22,566 bases of DNA, from the IMG/VR virus record IMGVR_UViG_3300042355_000825, positions 1 through 22,566 of that record. One strand, given 5' to 3'. Made by a program: the position numbers and the translations under genes. Position 1 is the first letter of the stretch. Each line of letters begins with the position of its first letter. Below are positions 8,135 to 14,676 of this stretch, in pieces. Origin of the DNA: a virus. The notes under the pieces were generated by a model that was not told where the DNA came from, ran no database searches, and saw only the letters and a list, made by a program, of their open reading frames with translations.

Positions 8135-9195
8135 TCGACGAGATTGCCGCCGGCGTTCAGCACGCTGGCCACCTCGCCGCCGATGCGGAGATCGCCCGGC
8201 TACGCTCGGAGCTCGCGTCGTACAAGGGTCGCTATAAGGCGGCGCTCCAGGCGATCGACGCCGAGAAGGCGCGGGCCGACGCCATCGCAGGGCTTGCAGG
8301 CATTAAGCCAACGCGGCCCGCCTTAACCACCGCTGTCAAGGCAAAGCACGCGGCTACCGCGATCGTCGTCCTCTCCGATTGGCATTGCGAAGAGACGGTT
8401 TCGCTAGAGCAGACAAACGGGCTGAACGAATACTCGCTCGACATCGCCGACCAACGAATCGCCGAGCTCGCCAGCCGCATCGCCACGCTCGTCGAGCACG
8501 AGCGCCGGCTTGTGAAGCTCGACCGGATCGTAATTGCCGCGATCGGCGATTTCATCTCGGGCCACATCCACGAAGAGCTCGTCGAGACGACCGCTCTGGC
8601 GCCTCTGGCCGCGATGCGGTGGGCTTCGAGCCGGCTTCGCGGGATTATCGACATGGCCGCCGACATGGCTCGCGAGGTGATCGTCGTCACCCAGCCCGGA
8701 AACCATGGCCGGAGCAACTTTGGCAAGCCACGCGCGAGCACGGGCCACGATCATTCGTTTGAGCAGAACGCATACCTCGTGATGGCCGCCGCCGAGACGC
8801 GGAAAAACGTCCGCTGGCAAGTGGGTGAAGGCTACCTCGGCTACCTCGATCTCGACGGGTTCACGGTTCGCTATCAGCATGGCGAGGCCATCAAATACAG
8901 CGGCGGGGTCGGCGGAATAACCATTGGCGTCAACAAGGCGCTTGCCCAATGGAACCGCAGCCGCACTGCGGATCTCGACATCTTCGGCCACTGGCACCAG
9001 TTCGGCTGGCTCCGCGGCCGCTACGTCTCGAACGGCAGCCTTATCGGCATGAATGCCTACGGGATCCGCATCAAGGCCGAATACGAGCCGCCGTGCCAAT
9101 CGTTCGTAGTGGTCGATCACGGCCGCCGCGAGGTGACGAAGGCGTTGCCAATCTTCTGCGACCGCGACCTCCAGAAGCGTCGCCATGCTCAGTGA
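8110..9195 (+). CDS. Calcineurin-like metallophosphoesterase
   Basis: The 361-residue enzyme starts at ATG 8110; extending upstream to 7945 would overlap the whole preceding gene. Residues 1-75 are a charged coiled coil. The metallophosphoesterase motifs then occur in order: SDWH (about 90; D-x-H), GDFISGH (about 146), GNHGR (about 197), HGE (about 257) and GHWHQ (about 293). These provide the two-metal site of the calcineurin/Mre11 superfamily. Phages encode this type next to other nucleic-acid enzymes, where it may be a nuclease or phosphatase acting on DNA or nucleotides. Substrate cannot be told from sequence. All metal-binding positions look intact. Confidence 0.85.
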   Translation: MAGKTRRVVDEIAAGVQHAGHLAADAEIARLRSELASYKGRYKAALQAIDAEKARADAIAGLAGIKPTRPALTTAVKAKHAATAIVVLSDWHCEETVSLEQTNGLNEYSLDIADQRIAELASRIATLVEHERRLVKLDRIVIAAIGDFISGHIHEELVETTALAPLAAMRWASSRLRGIIDMAADMAREVIVVTQPGNHGRSNFGKPRASTGHDHSFEQNAYLVMAAAETRKNVRWQVGEGYLGYLDLDGFTVRYQHGEAIKYSGGVGGITIGVNKALAQWNRSRTADLDIFGHWHQFGWLRGRYVSNGSLIGMNAYGIRIKAEYEPPCQSFVVVDHGRREVTKALPIFCDRDLQKRRHAQ

Positions 9196-9832
9196 TGACT
9201 ACCTCCGCACCGCCGAGCACCGCGCCCGCCGTTTCTCCGGTGCGTACACCGGCACCTCCGGCACCCTCGCCGCCGACGTTATCCGCCTTCTCGATTTGAT
9301 CCGCCACCAACGAAAGGAAATCGCCGCCATGGAACAAACGCTCGCCGAGGCCAACCTCCAACTCCGCGCCGCTGTCGAGGCCCGGCTCGGCCAAGGCTGC
9401 GCCGCAGACGCCGCCTGTTGCGAGCCGGAGCAGGAAGCCGAGGAGACGGCCGACACGATCCCCGTCGATTGGATCCTCCAAGGCGAGCGAGAACTCCACC
9501 GCGAAGAGGAGCCACGGTTCACGGGCGACGGCGTGCTCGCCGCCGACCTTGACGACGACAACCCAGCCGAGGCCCTGCTCCGCGAGACGCTGACGGCCGT
9601 CCGCGACCGCCGGCCGAAGTACGGCGGGCCGCGCGAGCACTTCAAGCGTACGGTCGGGATGATCAACGCCGCCTTCGCCGACGTGCTCAAACGCCCGCTC
9701 ACGACGAGCGATTGGGCGCTCATCATGACGCTCGACAAGGTGGCCCGTTTTCTCGGGCCAACGAAAACACACGACCAGATCGTCGACCTCGCCGGCTACG
9801 CCGCCTGTTTGGCTGAATGCGAACAGGCATAG
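9185..9832 (+). CDS. Phage protein with coiled-coil N-terminus and DUF6378-like C-terminus
   Basis: ATG 9185 overlaps the phosphoesterase end by 11 bases. Residues about 25-65 form a coiled coil (RHQRKEIAAMEQTLAEANLQ). A short acidic Cys-containing linker follows. The last 85 residues read RRPKYGGPREHFKRTVGMINAAF, then LTTSDWALIMTLDKVARFLG and IVDLAGYAACLAE. This YG-x-x-x-x-F, LK/DK-x-AR, DxAGYAA series is what I know of DUF6378-type phage proteins, which resemble all-alpha nucleotide pyrophosphohydrolases. A role in nucleotide pool control is possible. The fold assignment is moderate, the function is inference. Confidence 0.7.
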   Translation: MLSDDYLRTAEHRARRFSGAYTGTSGTLAADVIRLLDLIRHQRKEIAAMEQTLAEANLQLRAAVEARLGQGCAADAACCEPEQEAEETADTIPVDWILQGERELHREEEPRFTGDGVLAADLDDDNPAEALLRETLTAVRDRRPKYGGPREHFKRTVGMINAAFADVLKRPLTTSDWALIMTLDKVARFLGPTKTHDQIVDLAGYAACLAECEQA

Positions 9833-9871
9833 CCCCTACGGATTCGGCGTCGGCGGCCGTAGCGTGGGGGC

Positions 9872-10108
9872 GTGATCGCGAACGCGCATTTCCGCCGGGG
9901 CGGTGCCGACGGCCGCGAGCCAATCGCAGGCCCCGGAGAGATCACGTCGATCGCCAAGAACTACACACCGACGCAGACCTACTGGGGCAAGGTGACGAGC
10001 CGAAGGCCGCAACGACCTACCAATCCAGCCGACATCGAGCTCGTCGCCTACCAGTTGGGCTGCACGGTTGAAGCCGCCCGCCGCGCTATCAAATTCGGAC
10101 TGATCTAA
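9872..10108 (+). CDS. Small hypothetical protein with C-terminal helix-turn-helix-like segment
   Basis: The frame starts at GTG 9872, 39 bases after the previous stop, with a run of G shortly before it. The 78-residue product contains a basic N-terminal part and LVAYQLGCTVEAARRAIKFGLI at the C-terminus, which could be a small helix-turn-helix. Its stop TAA touches the ATG of the next gene, consistent with one transcript. I recognise no family. The start is uncertain because no ATG is available in this frame. Confidence 0.5.
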   Translation: MIANAHFRRGGADGREPIAGPGEITSIAKNYTPTQTYWGKVTSRRPQRPTNPADIELVAYQLGCTVEAARRAIKFGLI

Positions 10109-10639
10109 ATGGCGGACACCGTCACCGACACGTTGACCGGGCTTTTGCGGACCTCGCTGCAATGGAACCGCGTCGATGCCCAAGAGGTCGGCAGCGTGAC
10201 AAACCGCCGCACGGCCAGCGGTTCCTACGCCATCACCGACGGCGACGGGCCAGGCGAGGCGGATCTCGTGTTTGCCGACCAGCGGACCATTCCGGCAAAC
10301 GCGATCGAATCGTTTGACCTCTTGAACCTCTCGCAACAGGCGCTCGGCGTGACGGTGCCGTTCGTTTTCCGTCAGTTGCGGGTGATCCGCGTCGTCAACG
10401 AATCCACCACGCCCGGCCGCCGGCTCTTGGTGGGCGTCGATCCCGGCCGCCCGACCGCCGTGTACGCCGCCGAGGTCGGGCCAGGCTCTGAGTGGTGCGC
10501 CGTCAACCAGACCGACGCATGGGTCGTGACGGCCGCCAACTCGACGATCCGAATCTCGAATCCCAACGCGGCAGCGGTGACGTACTCGTTGTTTCTGATC
10601 GGCACCTCAACGGCGGCGGGAGGCAGCGGCAGTGGCTAG
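10109..10639 (+). CDS. Beta-rich structural-type protein, first of a tandem paralogous pair
   Basis: The 176-residue protein begins directly after the preceding stop. It is predicted beta-rich, with LQW near residue 17, GDGPGEADLVFADQRTI (about 45-60), LRVIRVVNEST (about 90-100), and NPNAAAVTYSLFLIGTS at the end. The same landmarks in the same order appear in the next gene, so the pair arose by duplication. There is no signal peptide. Such small beta-sandwich proteins placed after the tail and enzyme blocks may be capsid or tail decoration proteins. This is not shown by the sequence itself. Confidence 0.6.
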   Translation: MADTVTDTLTGLLRTSLQWNRVDAQEVGSVTNRRTASGSYAITDGDGPGEADLVFADQRTIPANAIESFDLLNLSQQALGVTVPFVFRQLRVIRVVNESTTPGRRLLVGVDPGRPTAVYAAEVGPGSEWCAVNQTDAWVVTAANSTIRISNPNAAAVTYSLFLIGTSTAAGGSGSG

Positions 10640-11123
10640 GGCGTTTTCTATGACTGGATCGGTGCGGCTGTCTCCGCAATGGACGGACGACCTTAACACC
10701 ACCAGCGTCCTAGATTCGACGCTGATCAACCTTGCGCTCACGTTGGCGGATGGCACCGGAGCCGGGCAAGCCAACTGCTACTGGAAAGACGTGCGGACGG
10801 TTGCCGGAAACCAGAGCGACACCATAGACCTAAACAGCCTGCCTCTGAAAGCGTTTAGCGGCGACGGAACACTTGCGCTATCGGCACTGCGTTTGATCTA
10901 TGTCCGCAATCTGTCGGAAACGCAACGCCTGACCTACGTTTTTGATGAGTCCCAGCGATCCATAGCTTTGACGCCGGGAGGTTTTTTTGTCTGGTCTGGG
11001 AGCGTCACGCTCAATGGTTCGGTCGTAGAGCCGACGTTTACTGCTACCGAAATACAAATCCTTAACGGTGCAGGCGCCGCAGCCAATTACGAAATTCTTC
11101 TCGTAGGAGTCGGCGCCACATGA
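10632..11123 (+). CDS. Beta-rich structural-type protein, second of a tandem paralogous pair
   Basis: The 163-residue frame opens at GTG 10632, overlapping the upstream stop by 8 bases; ATG 10650 is an alternative. The landmarks match the upstream paralogue: PQW, then GTGAGQANCYWKDVRTV, LRLIYVRNLSE and NGAGAAANYEILLVGVG. Identity is low overall, so the duplication is old or selection has diversified the copies. Base composition is more AT-rich than the first copy, and codon use is unlike the genes immediately downstream. No signal peptide or membrane segment. Function unknown, likely virion-associated by analogy with its neighbour. Confidence 0.6.
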   Translation: MARAFSMTGSVRLSPQWTDDLNTTSVLDSTLINLALTLADGTGAGQANCYWKDVRTVAGNQSDTIDLNSLPLKAFSGDGTLALSALRLIYVRNLSETQRLTYVFDESQRSIALTPGGFFVWSGSVTLNGSVVEPTFTATEIQILNGAGAAANYEILLVGVGAT

Positions 11124-11494
11124 TTTCCTCCGCCCCCGTAGCCGCCTCGGCTGACCTGTTCTCGCTCGCCGAAAAGGTGCGAGCATTCGTGGCGACCGCC
11201 AAAAGCGCCGCCGCGGGCGGGATCACGATCTCGGAGTTCGCCGAGCTCGCCGTCGCACTGCTCAAGATCGCCACCGCGGCCGCGGACGCGATCCCGGTGG
11301 GAGGAGCCGACCGCAAGGTATTCGTTCTCAACGCCGTCGGCCTCTTGTTTGACGAGGTCGCCGACCGCTGCATCCCTACGCTCGCGTGGCCGATCTGGCT
11401 CATCGTCAAGCCAGCCGCCCGCCAACTGCTCCTCCTCGTCGCCGCCGGTGCGATCGAATCCTTGTTGCCGCTGGTCAGAAAGGCCGCCGCATGA
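11120..11494 (+). CDS. Small hydrophobic protein, possible holin-like membrane protein
   Basis: ATG 11120 overlaps the preceding stop (ATGA). The 124-residue product has two hydrophobic Ala/Leu-rich regions: FAELAVALLKIATAAADAI (about 40-58) and TLAWPIWLIVKPAARQLLLLVAAGAIESLLPLV (about 85-118), with a basic C-terminus. It is the first of a run of membrane-type genes, where a phage holin would be expected. The helices are interrupted by charged residues, so membrane insertion is not certain. Holin is a suggestion from context only. Confidence 0.5.
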   Translation: MISSAPVAASADLFSLAEKVRAFVATAKSAAAGGITISEFAELAVALLKIATAAADAIPVGGADRKVFVLNAVGLLFDEVADRCIPTLAWPIWLIVKPAARQLLLLVAAGAIESLLPLVRKAAA

Positions 11495-11745
11495 TCTATG
11501 TCGCATTGCTCGGGGCTGCCGCCGCCCTGCTCTTTGGCCCGTCCGCATTGAAGGCCCGGCCCGCGATCCTCGGGCCTTCGGAGGCCGCCACGAAGCCGCC
11601 GCACCTCGCCCCGACCTACCAATCGGCGATCGCCGACCTCGCTCACGTCCGCCTCCGGCTCCTTCAAACGGAGAAGCTCGACGACAAGAGCAAGGCGGCA
11701 ATCGACACCCTAACGCTCGCCCTGGTGGCCGGGAGCGACGCATGA
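11491..11745 (+). CDS. Small membrane-anchored protein with soluble helical tail
   Basis: ATG 11491 overlaps the preceding TGA as ATGA. The 84-residue product starts with a hydrophobic segment (IYVALLGAAAALLFG, residues 2-16), then a Pro-containing linker and an amphipathic helix (SAIADLAHVRLRLLQTEKLDDKSKAAIDTLTLALV). The form, a short N-terminal anchor with a periplasmic or cytosolic helix, resembles spanin or holin partners in general layout only. No family recognised. Confidence 0.55.
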   Translation: MIYVALLGAAAALLFGPSALKARPAILGPSEAATKPPHLAPTYQSAIADLAHVRLRLLQTEKLDDKSKAAIDTLTLALVAGSDA

Positions 11746-12203
11746 GCGACCGCACCCGCTATACGCTCGCGGCCTGCCTCGTGGCCGGGTGTTTCCTGGC
11801 GTGGGCGCTAGAGGGCCGCCAAAGCCCCACGCCGGCCCCGCAGCCCGACGGCGGGCTCTCGATGCGTGGAATGTTCATTGGGCCCGAGGCGGCCGCCGAC
11901 GCGGCCAGGCTCGCGGCCCTCTGCGACGAGCTCGCCGAGTGCATCCAGGCCGACGGCATTCGCGAGGGTGGGCCGCGGCTGAAATCCGGCGTGGCGTTTG
12001 ATGATCTCCGCGTCGCCGCCCGCGAGGCCCGGCTCCGCGGCGAGTCGATCGGTGCCAGACAGCCGCACGCCCGCAAAGCCATTCACGATTATCTCGACCA
12101 GGCCGTCGGCACCTCGGGCGGGCCCGTGAGCCCCGAGCAGCGGTCGAAGTGGGTCGCCGCATACCGCGAACTGTCGAGGGCCTGCGCCGATGCGGCACGA
12201 TGA
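11742..12203 (+). CDS. Membrane-anchored or lipoprotein-like hypothetical protein
   Basis: ATG 11742 overlaps the previous stop as ATGA. Residues 9-24 are hydrophobic (LAACLVAGCFLAWALE) and include VAGC at 14-17, a possible lipobox, although the hydrophobic stretch continues beyond the Cys, which favours an ordinary membrane anchor. A Pro-rich linker follows (PTPAPQPDGG). The rest is helical, with LAALCDELAECIQADGI and a C-terminal YLDQAVG...WVAAYRELSRACADA. The last 14 bases overlap the protease gene. It may act with that protease at the membrane. Function unknown. Confidence 0.55.
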   Translation: MSDRTRYTLAACLVAGCFLAWALEGRQSPTPAPQPDGGLSMRGMFIGPEAAADAARLAALCDELAECIQADGIREGGPRLKSGVAFDDLRVAAREARLRGESIGARQPHARKAIHDYLDQAVGTSGGPVSPEQRSKWVAAYRELSRACADAAR

Positions 12204-13308
12204 CGCCTACCGATCGTGGCGGACGTTCGCCGCCACGGTGCTCCTGTTCATCGCGGCGGTGATCGCGGCCCGGTCGTGGCTGACGCTGGAGCGCAGCATC
12301 GACGGCCGGTTTGGCTATACGCCGGATCCCGAGGGGGCGCGGGCGTTTCTCGCCGAGCTTGGAAACGAGCGTTTCTTTTCGCAGGCCGCCCCCGAGGCGA
12401 TGCAAAAGGCTGCCGGCCGCGACACGTTTCTATACCGGGCCATGCAGCGTGCCCACCAGGCCCGCTACGGCAAGCCCTTTGTCGTAGGCAAACAACTTAA
12501 CGGTTCTTGCGTGGCGTGGGGTGCCATGCACGCCGTATGGATTGCCGAGGCGATCGACTGGGAATTGGGCAAGGCCAGCGAGCCGCCGCTCGCCCCGAGC
12601 ACCGAAGCGATCTACGGCGGGAGCCGTTGCGAAGCCAGGGGCAAGACGTTCGCGGGCTGGTCCGATGGGTCCACCGGATTCGCCGCGGCCAAGTGGCTCC
12701 GCGAGTGGGGCGTCGTGTACCGCAAGCCGTACGCGGGCGTCGATCTCACGACCTACAACGCCACGCTCGAAAAGGATTGGGGCGCGTATGGGTGCGGAGG
12801 CCAGGCCGACGGCGGCAAGATGGACGCCGAGGCCAAGCGGCACCCCTGTCGGCACGTCGTGGCGGTCCGCACTTGGGCCGAGCTTACGGCCGCGATCGAG
12901 GCGGGCTTCCCGGTGACGCTGGCAAGTTCGCAGGGCTTTTCCTCGACGCTCGGGCCGAGCGGCATCGCGGAGGCTCAAGGCACATGGATGCACCAAATGG
13001 TAGCGGTCGGCGTCAGGTACAAGGCCAACGGCGCCCCCGACGATCTCATCGCCATATTGAACTCTTGGGGTCCGAATTGGATCGGCCCGCAAGCCAACCG
13101 CTACCCGGACGATCTTCCGGCCGGCGCCTTCTGGGCACGCCGCCGCGTCGTCGAGGGGATGCTCGGCGACGCCTGGGCCATCGGCTCCGTCGAGACGGGC
13201 TTTAAGTGGCGCGACATCCACCACGGCGACTGGCTCGCGCCCGCCGTCGACACGCTCACGCGGCTCCCTGTCCGCAATCAGTTCCTCGACCCGTTGGGGC
13301 TCCCATGA
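12190..13308 (+). CDS. Membrane-anchored papain-like cysteine protease (C1-like)
   Basis: The 372-residue protein has an N-terminal membrane anchor (FAATVLLFIAAVIAARSWL, about residues 13-31) with basic residues before it. A C1-type triad is visible in the expected order: NGSCVAWG with Cys107, WMHQMVAVG with His268 and LNSWGPNW with Asn291. The NSWGxxW block is diagnostic of papain-like enzymes, and a Gln precedes the catalytic Cys by five residues. There is no obvious propeptide inhibitor motif. The mature domain is about 270 residues, slightly longer than papain. The gene lies in the run of membrane proteins after the virion genes. It could process virion or host envelope proteins, or exclude other phages; the substrate is unknown. 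Confidence 0.8.
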   Translation: MRHDDAYRSWRTFAATVLLFIAAVIAARSWLTLERSIDGRFGYTPDPEGARAFLAELGNERFFSQAAPEAMQKAAGRDTFLYRAMQRAHQARYGKPFVVGKQLNGSCVAWGAMHAVWIAEAIDWELGKASEPPLAPSTEAIYGGSRCEARGKTFAGWSDGSTGFAAAKWLREWGVVYRKPYAGVDLTTYNATLEKDWGAYGCGGQADGGKMDAEAKRHPCRHVVAVRTWAELTAAIEAGFPVTLASSQGFSSTLGPSGIAEAQGTWMHQMVAVGVRYKANGAPDDLIAILNSWGPNWIGPQANRYPDDLPAGAFWARRRVVEGMLGDAWAIGSVETGFKWRDIHHGDWLAPAVDTLTRLPVRNQFLDPLGLP

Positions 13309-13565
13309 CTTTGACCAATCGCCAACTCGTGATTCTCTGCCTCGCGTGCATGGCCGCCGGCTGGTGGCTGTCGAGCTCGCCCTCGTCGCCCGTCAACCCG
13401 AAGCCGCAACCCGACCGCCCGGTCCTCCGATTCCTGGCACGCGCGGCCAAGACCTTCCTATGGGTCGCCCTGGTCGCCGAAAAGCCGCCCGAGGAATTGC
13501 ACCTCGTACACGCCCGCGTAGGCGACGACGGTCAACCGCTCCTCGACCACTCCCGAGGCTGGTAG
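13305..13565 (+). CDS. Small membrane protein
   Basis: ATG 13305 overlaps the protease stop as ATGA; upstream in-frame starts lie inside the protease gene. The 86-residue product has a hydrophobic N-terminus with Cys residues (LVILCLACMAAGWWLSS, residues 8-24), a Pro/Ser spacer and a second moderately hydrophobic stretch (AKTFLWVALVA, about 48-58). The C-terminus is polar with several His and Asp residues. Coupled translation with the protease suggests a shared role at the membrane. No family recognised. Confidence 0.55.
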   Translation: MTLTNRQLVILCLACMAAGWWLSSSPSSPVNPKPQPDRPVLRFLARAAKTFLWVALVAEKPPEELHLVHARVGDDGQPLLDHSRGW

Positions 13566-13567
13566 CC

Positions 13568-13900
13568 ATGTGGCGTTCATTCATCGCATTCCTAGCGAGC
13601 CTGGCGGCCGAGCCTGCCGCCGTCGACCAGGAGCAGCCCCGCGCGGCTGCGGCCGTTGCGGTCGCCTACGCCGGGTTTGCAGTCGACGGCCCAGCCCCGG
13701 CACCAACGCCGGGCCCCGGCAAGTGCTGCGGCGAGTGCAAGGGCGGATGGATTACGCACGGCGACGGCCACCGCACACCCTGCCCCTGCCCGGCGTCGTG
13801 CAAATGCAAGCAGGGCGCGGGCTGCCCCGATGGAAATTGCGGCGTGCCGGGCGTGTCGCCCGCGACTGCTTCACCGGCCAAGCCCACGGGCGGGAGGTGA
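13568..13900 (+). CDS. Exported or anchored Cys-rich protein (zinc-binding-like)
   Basis: The 110-residue protein starts at ATG 13568, just after the preceding stop. Residues 1-14 are hydrophobic (MWRSFIAFLASLAA), then an Ala/Pro-rich linker. The core has nine Cys and two His in about 40 residues: CCGEC, then THGDGH, CPCPASCKCK and CPDGNC. The spacing CxxC-x-G-G...DGH...CPCP is reminiscent of the DnaJ zinc-finger region, and the mixture suggests two metal sites or several disulfides. The C-terminus is a Pro/Ala/Ser tail. Function unknown. It is the most unusual composition in the late region. Confidence 0.6.
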   Translation: MWRSFIAFLASLAAEPAAVDQEQPRAAAAVAVAYAGFAVDGPAPAPTPGPGKCCGECKGGWITHGDGHRTPCPCPASCKCKQGAGCPDGNCGVPGVSPATASPAKPTGGR

Positions 13901-13902
13901 CG

Positions 13903-14292
13903 GTGGGCGACACGCTCGACACGTTGACGCTAGACGCCCTGCGGGCAACCGTGCGGCACTTCATCGGCCCGCCCGGCGAGGCCCTAGAGCACACTTGCGA
14001 CGTGATCGTCGAGGAGGTGTGCCGGCAGTGGCCAGAGAAGACCATGGCCGACTACGCCGCCAAGCTCGACACGGTGGGCGACAAGGTGCTCGACGCGATC
14101 GCCGTGATTACGGCAAGGGTCCGCGAGCAGATCGAGGCCCGTTGGGGCGTCAAGCCAAGCCATACGGCGGCTCTCGACCTGGTGCTCCGGGGCTGCGTGA
14201 TAGAGTTTTGCAATCTCTGGTTTGCGAGCGCCGAGAACAGGATCGCCATGAGGGCGATCATTGCGGTTGTGCGGCACGCGCGGCGGACCTAG
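13903..14292 (+). CDS. Helical hypothetical protein at the end of the late operon
   Basis: GTG 13903 is chosen because GGAGG lies 6 bases upstream (13892-13896); GTG 13897, overlapping the previous stop, is the alternative. The 129-residue product is mostly helical: TLDALRATVRHFIG, an acidic middle with VIVEEVCRQWPEKTMADYAAKLDTVGDKVLDAIAVITARVREQIEARWG, then LVLRGCVIEFCNLWFASAENRIAMRAIIAVVRHARR. It has three Cys and no signal peptide. Its stop TAG shares the tetranucleotide CTAG with the stop of a minus-strand gene. No family recognised. Confidence 0.6.
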   Translation: MGDTLDTLTLDALRATVRHFIGPPGEALEHTCDVIVEEVCRQWPEKTMADYAAKLDTVGDKVLDAIAVITARVREQIEARWGVKPSHTAALDLVLRGCVIEFCNLWFASAENRIAMRAIIAVVRHARRT

Positions 14293-14432
14293 CCGACGAC
14301 CTGGCCGATGATGCGGATCGCGGCGTCGATGCCGCCGGCGATCGTCTGGGCAAGGTCGCTGTCGCTGCCGAGCTCCTGGCCGACGCGGACCCAGAGCAGG
14401 GTTTCCAAAAGACGATCCCAAACGCCTCGCAT
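14289..14432 (-). CDS. 47-aa small protein with strong ribosome binding site
   Basis: The minus strand carries AAGGAGGG, four bases and then ATG (start codon at 14430-14432, RBS at 14437-14444), a better Shine-Dalgarno than most genes here. It encodes MRGVWDRLLETLLWVRVGQE, then LAQTIAGGIDAAIRIIGQVVG and TAG. The protein is amphipathic with a Gly/Ile-rich hydrophobic C-terminal helix (about residues 29-46). It lies downstream of the excisionase-like gene, across the 43-bp palindrome, and its stop overlaps the stop of the convergent late gene. It may be a small membrane or regulatory peptide, or a decayed gene. No family recognised. Confidence 0.55.
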   Translation of the reverse strand: MRGVWDRLLETLLWVRVGQELGSDSDLAQTIAGGIDAAIRIIGQVVG

Positions 14433-14450
14433 AACGCCCTCCTTGGCTGG

Positions 14451-14493
14451 TTGACAGGTGACAACCGTACTATCGACGGTTGTCAGGTGTCAA
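14451..14493. promoter_or_regulatory. 43-bp imperfect palindrome, operator or promoter element
   Basis: Outer arms TTGACA (14451-14456) and TGTCAA (14488-14493) flank inner perfect 10-bp arms TGACAACCGT (14459-14468) and ACGGTTGTCA (14476-14485), with a 7-base centre. Each half carries two TGACA half-sites 8 bases apart (start to start). Both outer arms also match a -35 TTGACA, one per strand. It overlaps the 3' end of the excisionase-like gene and precedes the 47-aa gene. There is no T-run, so an intrinsic terminator is unlikely. Confidence 0.6.
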
Positions 14494-14655
14494 CTTGAGT
14501 GGGCGGGCGTCGTCTTTGTGAATGAAGAGAAGGCCGTCGATTACGACCGACCGCACGGTTCCGGCCTCGGCCCGTTTGCGCATCGCCTGGCGAGAGATGC
14601 CGACCGCCTTGGCGGCGTTGGTGCATGTGAGGTAGTCGGCCGTGTCGATACGCAT
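14470..14655 (-). CDS. Excisionase-like helix-turn-helix protein
   Basis: The 61-residue minus-strand product reads MRIDTADYLTCTNAAKAVGISRQAMRKRAEAG in two pieces, a clear MerR/AlpA-type winged HTH (AAKAVGISRQAMRKRAEAG at about 14-32), followed by a short wing-like strand with LLFIHKDDA. Start ATG is at 14653-14655. It is 21 bases downstream of the integrase stop, with the same orientation. Position and size match phage excisionases, which bend DNA at the attachment site and direct recombination towards excision. The C-terminus overlaps the 43-bp palindrome, so the gene's end could be bound by its own or another regulator. Confidence 0.7.
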   Translation of the reverse strand: MRIDTADYLTCTNAAKAVGISRQAMRKRAEAGTVRSVVIDGLLFIHKDDARPLKLTPDNRR

Positions 14656-14676
14656 GGTGGGAAATGCTACCCCGCC

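Noticed and set aside
14451-14493. Intrinsic terminator
   Set aside because: Strong inverted repeat but no T run on either strand; operator use is more likely.
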